From assembly GCF_028858725.1 (NCBI RefSeq), contig NC_084769.1, positions 11,905,501 through 11,969,500 of the forward strand: a stretch of DNA of 64,000 bases, read 5' to 3'. The number at the start of each line of letters is the position of its first letter. Position 1 is the stretch's first letter. A program made the position numbers and the translations under genes. The notes below the pieces were generated by a model. The model saw only the letters and a program-made list of their open reading frames with translations, was not told the DNA's origin and made no database searches. Source of the DNA: Colius striatus. Taxonomy: Eukaryota; Chordata; Aves; Coliiformes; Coliidae. Below are positions 11,721-21,949 of the stretch, piece by piece.

Positions 11721-14700
11721 TCCGATGAAAGGTTCTCCCACCTCGCTGCGTCTGTGCTTCAAATCCTCTTTAAGTTTAGGTCTGCGTTTATCGAGCTTGA
11801 TTCCAGTCTGGAATGTATGCTTGTATGCCATACCTTAGCCGTGGAAATTAATGAAGCTTCTTGCTGGAAAGGCTTGTTTTGTGAAGTGAAAACAACGAGG
11901 TGGAGGCCTTAATGGTATTGGTGGGCTCCCTCCTTGTTCTCAAAGATGCAAGTTACCTTTCACTCATCTTCCACAGCAAAAGTGCTTGGAATTCATGGGC
12001 AATGTTAGTCTTCAATTATGTTGTGAAAGTACTTCTTGAAAATGAAAGTGTATTTCTGTAACCAACAGGTACTATCTTCTGGAAGGCTAACAGGAGCAGC
12101 CAAATTAACAAATGGAAGAAAACAGTAAGACCTTAATCATTAATATTGTCTAAGTGTGTATGTAGGAGTGTTTGGGAATCTTATACTTGTCATACCTCAC
12201 AGCTAGCCAAAAAGTCTTTGTGGATATATCAGAAAATGTTTTTAGCTGAAAGGCAGTATGGGCAGGTTCCAGGCAGCCCATGAATAGACAGAAATTTTGC
12301 CTGTATATATACAGAGTTGATTCTCTCTGCATGTTTTATTTATAAAGGATTGAACTTGTATAGTTATTAGCCCCATGTAAGCCTGTTGAATAAAAACTGA
12401 GTTCTTCTTTGACATAAGCTAATAATATGTGCTGAATGTGCTTGTTGATGCATTGAAAAGTTTTCAGAAACAGAAAGATGTTTCTTGTTAATTTCAGTTT
12501 GCTGTTGTAAAATAACAGTAAATATTTTATTTTACATGTTAAGGAGGTGGTACAAACAGTGAATTTGACTTTTTCAGGCTTGGCTTAAGAAAAGGATGTA
12601 ATTCTGATGTGGAGTCTGGATTCTCTCTCTATTCTACTGACTCTGATGATCAGGTAGTTAAATAATTTGTTTAATACAGTCATCCCTTATCGAAAGAGAA
12701 GGGAAGTTGGAATACTTTGAATAATAGAAGGAAAACAGATTAGTTTGGATGCTGCCATATATGAACTAGAAACAGCTCCTGCAAAGCTATCAGCTGTGTC
12801 TGTGGTGCACATTACAGATACGTGCAGGTTGCCTTTGTGTGCAGTGAGGTTGGCTTTGACAAATTTCATTAAGGCACGGAATGTACTTTGCAAGCACCAC
12901 AGTACTGTTTATGGACCAGAGCTGGCCCTAATAGAAGAACAGCCACCTGGTTAGGTTCTCTGCCATAGAGAGCGAGTTGTATGGACTCAGTGCTGCAGTG
13001 CTGTTTTCTGTGTGGTGCTGAGTTAATTATTACCAAAAACTAGATAACAGCTTCCCTGCACATGGAAATAAGAATAAAAACCAGACACATACAGTTACCA
13101 AAACATACCCAGCAAATGGACATGTGTGCAAGAACACAACTTAGTGGGGTGCAAAATGTGCATGTTTGCAAACTTTAACATAACTACAAGGCAATAGATT
13201 AAAAATGACACGTGTTTTGCTGGCTATCAGTTGTTCTTTTTCAGTTGACAGTGAGAAACACTCACCTCTAAAACAGTGTCTTGGTTTACTGAAAGAAAAC
13301 AGTGATGCTCATTTTCTGACTGCAGTGTCCTTTGTGCAGGTTGATACTATTCATAATGGACTTGACCGTTGTGCAGCTTTACTGAGGAATATCTTACAAA
13401 ATGAGGCCACAGGTTGTACCTATTGAAAATTCAAGTTATATTTTTAGATTTTGTAAAACTGCTTTAATTTGGTTTGTTGACTAGTTTTTATTTCAACCAA
13501 TACTAGGAAAGGAGACTATCCATAAACAAGCTGGGAAAACAACTTCTGTTAAAATAACTTCCAGGCCCTCACTAACTAAAGGAAATGCTTTCAAGAAGAA
13601 AGGATTGAAAAAAAACATTACTCCTGCCCATGTCCGGAAAGAAATTGGTAAGAGGCTTTCTTGGGCCTGCTTTATTCTCAAACAACATTGAGACACTCAT
13701 CAACTTACTGAGATATAACAGAGCTTCATGTAGTTGTTGTCCTTTGTTATAGGTTAATCGAGGCCTGGACCCACAAAAGGTGTAGACAATACTTTTTGCC
13801 TCCTAGAAACCTTAGATGTCTACTAGACAATTGCTAAAATTCTCAAGTGTTTGAGCTTCATGTAGAGGGAAGAAAGTTAAGTGCATTTACAGATACCAAC
13901 GTTATCAAGCTTAGCTTGTAGGAAGTGTGGTGGAGAATGATAATGCCCATGCCCCATTTCTCTTGGACAGCGAAGCATTACAGTACTTGGTCTCTGTCAG
14001 GATGTGCTGCTGGAAAGTGTCCTGGAGTTAAGTGTCCAGGCAGGCTTTTGTCAAAGATCAGCTCCTGGAAACAGAAAAGTGTTGCAATAAATAGTGAGAA
14101 CTCAAATGGTTTAGTGACTAAAGCACTTGAATGGAAAGGCAGATGGAGTGCTGTGGGCTGAGTATCTCTCAGTTGAAATATTTTGCTTTTTATTAGCATT
14201 TCTCCCCCACCCCATTTATTTTGTGTGATTTTTAATCTATTAGACAGATGGGACCTGTAGACTAGGCTTATGGTGGAATGCCTGTTTTGTGAGTTGTAGA
14301 AGATGAACACAAAGCTGGTATCTTTCCAGCACTGTAGAAATATAGAGTTGTAATTGTACTCAACATAAGAAAATCAAGTTTGAGGAGTGCTGTGGGTATG
14401 GGTTATTCCAAGTGGTTTGGAAGTTTAGTAACCAACTGAGATTTTAAGAGTTGCATTTTAGAACTGGCCTTTTGTAGGATTAAATCTCTACTTCCTCAAA
14501 AAAACAGCTGTCTCTCCAGCTAGGTTAGATTGCTCTGTCTGAAAGAGAAAAATGATGGATCAATTTACTGATGAGTGAAAATTTGTCTGGAGTCTTAGGT
14601 CTTTTAGTTTTCTTTTTCAAAGGAATGTGCCAAACTCTGCCTGACAACACAATGGGTTTGTGTAGATTGAGAAAACAGACAGCTTCAGCTGGGTTTTTTT

Positions 14701-17700
14701 GTTCTTTCTTTCTCTGTAGTGCCAATATCAAATAGAAAATTTCTCTCATCCACCACGCCTTCTTCTCAGAAAGAACTTTCCCATGCAGCGCAGACTCGAG
14801 TGGTTCAACCCATTCACGTGCCTTGCAGTCAGCACTCCCCTGTGATGCATGAGAAGCTGTGCGAGCATGTGCAAACTCAGATGTCGTTGATAACTGGCCA
14901 ACCACCACAGAGCAGTAATGAAATTCCTACTGCAGCTCCTTTTGCTACCTCAAACCATGGTGAGTGGAACAAATAATGTAGAGCCTGCTCTTTTACTGTA
15001 AGAGTTTTGCCCCAGATTACCCTGATCTGAGTGATATTTTCTTTTAGGATGTCGAAATGTTGCAGCTTTTAATTACCAGTTACCTACCTCCACATCAGCT
15101 CTGTCCCTACAGCATTCAGCTAATCCCTTATCTACTCAGTCAGTAAGTAAAAATTTGATTCTTACTATTAATGAATGGTTTAAATTAGCACTGCCTATCT
15201 ATTTATACATTTATTTAAATGTGGGGGTTTCCTTAGCCTCTTTAAGGCTTTTCCTTAAAGAAAACAAATTGCATATTTCAACCTGTAGCAATGGACAGAG
15301 TAAATGATGAGAGCAATTACTGCTATTTGAAATATATTTTATATGGACACCATCAATCAAATTAGAGGCATTTTAACTGTCTGCTTATTCCTGCAAGGTG
15401 AATTCTCTAATGGGCAGTAAACATGGCAGAAAATTACTCCTTACTGTTAATAATTACATTCTCAGTAACACCCATTAGGATCATTAACCAACTCCTGATG
15501 AGACAAACCATACATCTTATGTAGCTTTTCCCTGCCAACGATCCAGTTGATTATTTCTTCAGAATTATAATTTTCAAGGTACATTTTGAAATACTTGTGT
15601 GTTTCAGGGTATAGAACTAATGAGGAGTCGCAGCTGCCACCTTGGGAAATGTGGTAAAGGGCTTGCACTCTGAAACTGTAAGACTGCAGACTTAACCTTC
15701 CATCTGCAGTTAGTCCATGTATAGCTAGCGCTGTCCTTGTCTTTTAAGAAATTCATGTCCTTAAAGTATTGAAAGATAAATGTGTTGTCTTTTACTTTTT
15801 CCCCCTGTGCTCATTTGATTCAAGAAAGTACTCATAAATAATAAAGGAAAAAACCAGCACAATTCCCCCTCAAAAAAACACTGCTGAGGCTTTTTCTTTA
15901 CAGAACAGCTGAAAAATAACTGTGTTTTAATGTTGCCAATGACATTTAAAATAAAGGTAATGTAAGCCAAATTTTGCTTTTAATTACTCCTTAATACACT
16001 GGAAAAGTGATGCAATGAATGAGTTGTAACTGCCTTAAGAATCTGCAAAGAATGATCAAGACTTTGAGTCAGACAAGGGTGGTAAGGGTGTTTTTTAAAG
16101 GGTTTTTTTGTTTGTTTTTAAAATAATCTTATTCTTTTGTTTAATCTGAGTATTCTTTCTTCAGGATGTGCCTGTAAACAGTGGCAATGAGTTTGTGCCA
16201 CAGATGGGAGGACCTCTGGCTTGCCCAGTAATTTCTGCTGCTCCTACTACTGCTGTGCAAAGACAATCTGCCACTGCTCTTCCTGGTGTGATCCCTGCTG
16301 TAGCATCAGGTGCATCAAGTAACTGTACTGTGCCTACATTTATTCCATCATCTTCTGGCAGAGAGGTGACCCCAAACCACGAGCAACAGATAAAAGAAGC
16401 AGATTTGATAAGATGTATGCAAGTTCACCTGGCCCTGTTACAGTCACATGAAAAGCTGAATGGCAGGACTGAACAGAAGCATCATTGTCCAGCAAAACAT
16501 AATGCTTCAAGTAACAAGGAGGAGGATGCTTCTGAAGAACACAGTGAGAGCATGGTCAATGAAGAAGATGAATTGAATGTACTTGACACAGCCCCAGAGA
16601 GAGATACAAGCTGTGAGACAAGTTTTGTGAAGAAAGTACCAATATCTAGAAAAGAAAGTCCAGAAGAAACAGCCCATAGAGTTAAGACTGTAAAATATCT
16701 TCTGAGAGAGCTCAGATCACTGATAACAGATCAAGGTGAGGCTTTTTTTATTGTGAGGTGGGGCAATGAGAGACAAATAAAGCAAGAGCTGTGTTGAATT
16801 AGTAGGCACTTCAGTTTCTGGAAGTTGTATGTGACAGGTGATATGTGACATCTTAGAACGATTTTCCACAACTGTAGTAGCTTCATGTTTCACTCAGGAT
16901 ACATTGAAATATATTTTGTGGAGTATTTTGACATTGTAACAACTGGGATAGAGATTGCTGTCATCTCATGTATGTTGTGAGAAAGGGAGCAGCGTAGACA
17001 GATTGCAACAGCAATCCCACCAAGGTTGGTCGGAGAGATGGTGGGTTGTGATTTAGCAAGAACCTAAAGCCAGTTTTCATAGCCAAACTTAAAAGTTTTA
17101 AATGAGTAAGTATAATTAAAGATGAGTGTTTTCATAGAATCACAGAATGGTAGGGATTGGAAGGTAACTTTAGAGATCATCCAGTACAACCCACCTGCTG
17201 AAACAAGTTCGCTTAGATCAGGTCTAAGGACACAGGAATGTGTCCAGGCAGGATTTGAACATCTCCAGAGGAGCCTCCACACCCTCCCTGGGCAGCCTGT
17301 GCCAGGGCTCCCTCACCTGACAGTAAAATAGATTTTTCTTATGTTTAAATGGAACTTTTTGTGTTCCAGCTTCATCCCACTACCCCTTGTTCCTTCACTA
17401 GATCAAATAGAAAAAAAGGATACCCCAACCTCTTCACATCCACCATCTATATACTTATAAATATTATTATAATATCTGAGGAAAAAAAAGTAGATGCTAT
17501 TATATCACTTTGTAGATCGCTTAATCACATATAAAATGTTACTGTCATATTACAGGTTTATATGTTCATGGGGGTCTTTTTTTTCCGCTTACCTCTTGCA
17601 GATGATTCAGAAATGCTAAGGCTGATGAGTGAAATCGAAGACTGCATATCATTGCTCCCAGCTGTAATGGGAAGCATGAATAAACAAGCTGAAATAGCAC

Positions 17701-20700
17701 TGGCTTTGCAGCCTCTCAGGAGTGAAAATGCCCAGCTGCGGAGGTTAGTAGCTGCTCAGGGATTCTGTACCGCCAGTATGCCTAATGTGTCTCTCGTAGT
17801 GCTGTTCTAAAATGCATATATTTTGTTGTTCTTGTCTGTGCAGTATTTATATGTTTAAAATTGTGTTGTTAAGGCTGTGTAGTTCAAAAATAAATAATGA
17901 ACACATAGCAAGACTTCAGTTAGTAGTGATATTTTAGTAGCATTAGGTACACCATGATCAGCCCTTTGTCTAGGTAGGAACAATGTATCATTCTCTCTGA
18001 AAACTGCAGTATCGAGATAGCTGGTTTATAGTCTTTTTGGAGTGTACTCTCATATGCAAAAAGGTCTAATTTCAGGAGAGCTCTCAAATAGGTAACTGGG
18101 TAGCACTTCAAAAGAGTGGGAAAATTATTTACCAGAACTTGCAAAGGATCTTTTGTGGTAAAGAAACACAGGAATGTAAGAAGAATACGTTACTAAAACT
18201 TATCTTTCTAAAATATTCTGTGACATTTGATTCTCAGTAGCAACCTCTTACCAAACTAAGTTAAAATGCAGTGGTTTTGAACTTATTCTGTACTTTCTGA
18301 ATTCATGTTTTTTCCTAATTCTCATTTAGGAGACTAAGAATATTAAATGAGCAAGTCAGAGAACAAGAAAGAAGTGAGAAGACATCTGGGCAGAGCTGCA
18401 ACTATGAATGTAAAGTATTAATAGAGACTGATGCCTATTGGGGCATTTTTGTTAAATCTTTATTGAAATAGATACAGAGAAATATAAGGACATAGATATG
18501 TAAATACAAAAAAATAAGAGCATGTGTTATGGTCTTTAGTGGCAACTGAACAAAGTGCTGTGGGTTGTGGATCTCATGATGCAGCTGCTTTTGCATGCAT
18601 CACTATGCCTGTTCAGATTCCCCATAGTGAGACTCAGCTCTTCAGCTGCTGAGCACATTGTTTTTCCTTATGCACCTCTTAAAATGAAGATGACATATTA
18701 GAAAATTAATAACAAAGCTTGAGTTTTGTCTTACTGCCTCAAAAAAGCCTTTCTTCTAAATTCATGTTACCAAGATAATTTTAGAATGTAATTTGATTTA
18801 GAAACTCCAACTGCACCACACAAAACACTTAAACCTTTTATGTTTTACTTTTGGTTGTAGTTTCTTTGCAGTCCTTGAATATGATGCTCCAGAGTCAATT
18901 GAATGAATCACTGAAAGGCATTGAGTCACTACAAGCTAAAAATGAAGAACTACTTAAAATAATAGAAAGCCAGAAAGAAGAAAATAAACGTCTTGCAAAA
19001 GATATTCAACGTAAAGAAGAGGAATTACTTGAAAACAAACAGCTTTATGACATTCATTCCACCAAGCTCAAGATTGGTACGTGTTTTGCATTTGTTTGCT
19101 CTTTATTTAGCGTTTTAAAACTTTAAAGAAGTAATTAGATGACTACTTCTTGGCATTTTAGAAAGGGAAGAGGCATTAGCAAATGTGAAGAGCCTTCAGT
19201 TTAAGCTGGAAGCTTCAGAGAAAGAAAATAAGATATTGGGCATAACGTTACGTCAGCATGATGCAGAAGTCAACAGGCTACGTGAATTAACCAGGTACGA
19301 TTGGCTGAGCTGTTTTTTGCCCTGATGATGGGAGGTCAGGTAGGCTAAAAGGTCTCTTGGTAGTTACTTTTGTTACAAGGGTGCTATAATTTTGTTAAAA
19401 TAGAGTTACCATGCTTCATGACTTGAGGTCTGTTGTGAAGTAAAATGCTCTCTGCTGTTAACTTGTGTGAGGTTTTAACTTTTAATAGCAGACCTATCGA
19501 TAAAGAGCTCCATGGGAAGTACAGGGACCTGACAACCTACTGATAGTTCCCTTGAAGCTGTAGCATTTGGACACTAAATCTTAACCTGAATTAAGGAGAG
19601 ATATTTCTTTTCCTTCCTTTCTCTTCCTTCCTTCCATCAGTTCAGAAATTGTGTTTTGAGAACTCAAAAAGATATATGTCTTTAGGACATACAGCAAGCT
19701 CTCCCTGTGGGAATGAGCAGTCCCTTTTTCAATTGTGCACACCTTTGAAGTAGATTATGCCCAGATCTTAATTATGAGTAAAGGTATGAGTTCTTGGATC
19801 ACTGAATGAAGGTGGTATTACTCACAATTTTTTAAGACTATTATTCTGAATGTACTTTATCATCATCTTCTGGGATGAATCTTTTAGCAAGCTCGGATAC
19901 TTAAACAGCTTTTTGCACATCCAAAGTGGTATGCACATCAAATTTGTTTGGATGTAATATGTGTAGGGAAGTTTAACTGTTGGCCACCTTCTTTATAGTT
20001 GGTAGTAATTAGAATGGCAGAGTATTTGTAATCAATGCTTCAGATTCTTTAGTAGAAGTGTAGACAGGTTACACACTTGTATGACTGCTGCATTGACCAG
20101 CAGATGGTAGTGTGAGGATGTCTTATTACCTGTGTATATGTGTGTCCTACACACATAAGCATTTAAGCATTTACTACTTTTGATGTACAGTGCAGAAAAT
20201 GAGAATTCTTTATTACATTTTATTTTATTACATTTTCAAATTTAGATGCAATAAGGAGAATAATTCAGAACAAATTCTCACTATTTTAGATAACTTTCTA
20301 TGTGCTTTACAACAGTTTCTTGACATCCATTTACTTTGTTTTGAAGTACTCAAAGCAGATAAATCAAGAATAATCTCAGGAACTTGATGGAGTTATGCTG
20401 CTTCAGTTACTTTCTAAGCACATTGAGCTGACTTGAAGGCAATTCAAGAATCTTAGAACTGGTTCACGTTTATACTACCTTTTATGACATATAGAAACAG
20501 AATTGTAGCTTGCCACAGTCTGTTAAGTCTAGTGGATTTTTGTTACTGAAGTGTTTTAAACTATTTTTTTAATGACTACTTTAAAATCTTAATGCATCTT
20601 AACAGAACCTTGCAGGGCAGTATGGCCAAGCTTCTGTCTGACCTCACAGTAGACAACATGAGACCCAAACCTGAAAAAGGGCTCTCCAAATCTCTTTTGG

Positions 20701-21590
20701 AAGACCATGAAAAGCAGATGCAACCTGATCCATTTCCTGGAAGTACTTCGGTAATGACTTACCTTAAAAAATTAGAAATGGATCATATTTTGACAGATGC
20801 AGAACTTCAGTTTCCCAACAGAAGTGGAGAATTAGAAACGCGAAATCTAGCCTGTGAAAAGCTTGCTGCTGAAGGAGGTAAAATAAACACTGTTTTCTCA
20901 GAAGGAGGAACATCAGCTCCCAGAATACCATTAACCTCACTGAAGGAGGATGCAGAAACTGTTAGTGATTCTGGGACTTTACTAGATGAACCGAACAAGT
21001 TGGATGAGACTATTTATATTCCATTGACCAGCAGTGCCTCTAAAAAACAGCAGCCAATCTCTGAAAGAGCTGGTGTGCTACCCCAAAGTAAAGGGGCTTG
21101 TAAGATGTTGGACTACCACTGTGAGCTGTCAAACTCTGTGCAGCAGAATGGATGTGAGATATCAAAGGATCCGACTGTTCTGGATAGATTCAGTGCTGGG
21201 TACAGTGTGAAAAAGCCTACGGAACACACGCTCGAAGTTACAGGGGATAAAGTGAAGCCAGAAGGAGACAAAGTCCAAATGAGGCCAAAAGGTACTCCAA
21301 GGGGAGCTACAAGAGACTTCACAGATAAACCAGACCAGCCTCTGCCTGGTACATACCCTCGTGTACCAACGCTGTTTCCGAAAGAGATGTCTCAGAAAAA
21401 GGGCAGTGAAATAGCTGATTTTAGTTCCTTCACTTTTGATGATATATCAGGGAAGTCAGAGTGGAGTGCATCCTCTTTCTCAACATTTACATCTCGGGAT
21501 GAAGAGGACTTTAAGAACAGCTTGGCAGCCTTGGATGCCAACATAGCTAGGTTACAAAGAACTCTGCAAAATAGTATTATGAAACAATGA
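11420..21590 (+). CDS. CCDC14: CCDC14, coiled-coil domain-containing protein 14 (complete, 13 coding exons)
   Basis: Exons: 11420-11464, 12069-12124, 12578-12653, 13340-13412, 13507-13647, 14720-14959, 15048-15142, 16165-16735, 17602-17743, 18330-18409, 18861-19076, 19162-19294, 20606-21590. Every junction is GT-AG with matching phases; the total is 2853 nt, or 950 residues plus TGA. This is close to human CCDC14 (about 953 residues as I recall it). The family is recognised from segments such as [51 protein letters not shown]-like text and the C-terminal [14 protein letters not shown]. Residues 1-430 are low-complexity and polar; about 433-622 form coiled coils; 623-950 are a disordered tail ending in a short conserved helix. 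In mammals CCDC14 sits on centriolar satellites and the centrosome, binds PCM1 and KIAA0753, and restrains centriole duplication. The start is the first in-frame ATG of the open first exon, with G at -3 and +4. Confidence 0.95.
12069..12124 (+). CDS. CCDC14: CCDC14 exon 2
   Basis: Residues 16-34; begins [18 protein letters not shown], a conserved N-terminal motif of the family. Acceptor AG at 12067-12068, donor gtaaga at 12125, ends in phase 2. Confidence 0.9.
12578..12653 (+). CDS. CCDC14: CCDC14 exon 3
   Basis: Residues 34-59, [20 protein letters not shown] followed by DSDDQ. Acceptor 'tttttcag', donor gtagtt. This exon is too short to show up as a free-standing open frame. Confidence 0.9.
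13340..13412 (+). CDS. CCDC14: CCDC14 exon 4
   Basis: Residues 60-84, [20 protein letters not shown] then NEAT. Amphipathic helix-like. Acceptor 'tttgtgcag', donor gttgta (a weak donor). Confidence 0.9.
13507..13647 (+). CDS. CCDC14: CCDC14 exon 5
   Basis: Residues 84-131. Very lysine-rich (KKKGLKKN core), so the segment is strongly basic. Acceptor 'accaatactag', donor gtaaga; ends in phase 1. Confidence 0.9.
14720..14959 (+). CDS. CCDC14: CCDC14 exon 6
   Basis: Residues 131-211. Contains [17 protein letters not shown] and [17 protein letters not shown], which I take as the clearest CCDC14 family signature in this half. Acceptor 'tctctgtag', donor gtgagt. Confidence 0.93.
15048..15142 (+). 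CDS. CCDC14: CCDC14 exon 7
   Basis: Residues 211-242, Ser/Thr-rich ([18 protein letters not shown]), predicted disordered. Acceptor 'ttcttttag', donor gtaagt; ends in phase 0. Confidence 0.9.
16165..16735 (+). CDS. CCDC14: CCDC14 exon 8
   Basis: Residues 243-433. An Ala/Pro/Ser-rich start is followed by a helical piece ([20 protein letters not shown]), an acidic run around residues 359-383 ([13 protein letters not shown]…NEEDE), and [18 protein letters not shown], which leads into the coiled-coil region. Acceptor 'ctttcttcag', donor gtgagg. Confidence 0.93.
17133..17475 (-). mobile_element. CR1 LINE fragment in CCDC14 intron 8
   Basis: Starts with the reverse-complement tail 'tagaatcacagaatggtagg' and continues through 'ttagagatcatccagtac', 'acaggaatgtgtccaggcag' and 'cctgggcagcctgtgccagg'. 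It is antisense to the host gene and ends about 125 bp before exon 9. Confidence 0.92.
17602..17743 (+). CDS. CCDC14: CCDC14 exon 9
   Basis: Residues 433-480; a helical segment with [20 protein letters not shown] and SENAQLRR at its end, the start of the coiled-coil block. Acceptor 'cctcttgcag', donor gttagt. Confidence 0.93.
18330..18409 (+). CDS. CCDC14: CCDC14 exon 10
   Basis: Residues 480-507, [20 protein letters not shown] and onward. Continues the heptad pattern from exon 9, then breaks into a short polar linker. Acceptor 'ctcatttag', donor gtaaag. Confidence 0.9.
18861..19076 (+). CDS. CCDC14: CCDC14 exon 11
   Basis: Residues 507-579; the main coiled coil, rich in Leu/Glu/Lys with clear heptads ([20 protein letters not shown] and following). 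Acceptor 'ggttgtag', donor gtacgt. Confidence 0.93.
19162..19294 (+). CDS. CCDC14: CCDC14 exon 12
   Basis: Residues 579-623; final coiled-coil stretch ([20 protein letters not shown] … EVNRLRELT). Acceptor 'ggcattttag', donor gtacga; ends in phase 2. Confidence 0.93.
20097..20110 (+). promoter_or_regulatory. Candidate CTCF-binding site in CCDC14 intron 12
   Basis: CCAGCAGATGGTAG fits the consensus CCASYAGRKGGCRS at 13 of 14 positions (T for C at position 12). Opposite orientation to the candidate at 5739-5752. Motif match only. Confidence 0.3.
20606..21590 (+). CDS. CCDC14: CCDC14 exon 13, last coding exon
   Basis: Residues 623-950. Starts [20 protein letters not shown], runs through a long Ser/Pro/Lys/Glu-rich segment likely to be disordered, and ends with [20 protein letters not shown] and [16 protein letters not shown]. 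Acceptor 'cttaacag' (AG at 20604-20605); stop TGA at 21588-21590. Confidence 0.95.
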
Positions 21591-21908
21591 GTATGAGGAG
21601 ACAGAAGGGAGGGCTCTTGTTTGAGTTATGTAGGGTTTTCTGAAGTATATTAATAAGTATGGTACTGGTATTAATATTTTTTGGTATGAAATGACTTGTT
21701 CCTAGCTGTTTAAATTATGGGTGGGATTTGTTCCTCGTTAAGCTGTGGTGCTGCTTCCCTTGAGGTATAACAACTTGAAATAACCTTTATAAACACCTGG
21801 GTTTTTAAGTGATGACTTAGGTTTATAGTCTTTTAATTAGAAAATTCACAGAACAGAACTTGATAACTGTTTAAGCAACTGGTGTACTGTTGCCAATACA
21901 GTTTTTCT

Positions 21909-21914
21909 ATTAAA
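21909..21914 (+). terminator. CCDC14: Candidate CCDC14 poly(A) signal
   Basis: ATTAAA, the commonest variant hexamer, lies about 320 bp after the stop codon and is followed at 21927-21942 by a GT/T-rich element (tcttgtgtgctttttt). This implies a short 3' UTR. No better AATAAA is seen until 23.5 kb. Confidence 0.6.
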
Positions 21915-21949
21915 TGATAAAGGACTCTTGTGTGCTTTTTTGAAGTAGT

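Noticed and set aside
11015-11838. Long overlapping open frames on both strands in the CCDC14 CpG island (up to 248 codons)
   Set aside because: GC-rich sequence lacks stop codons by chance. Only the frame containing the ATG at 11420 is supported by splicing to the rest of CCDC14.
16736-16797. Extension of CCDC14 exon 8 into the intron as an alternative end
   Set aside because: The consensus donor at 16736 and the phase match to exon 9 explain the frame; read-through would need intron retention, for which there is no evidence.
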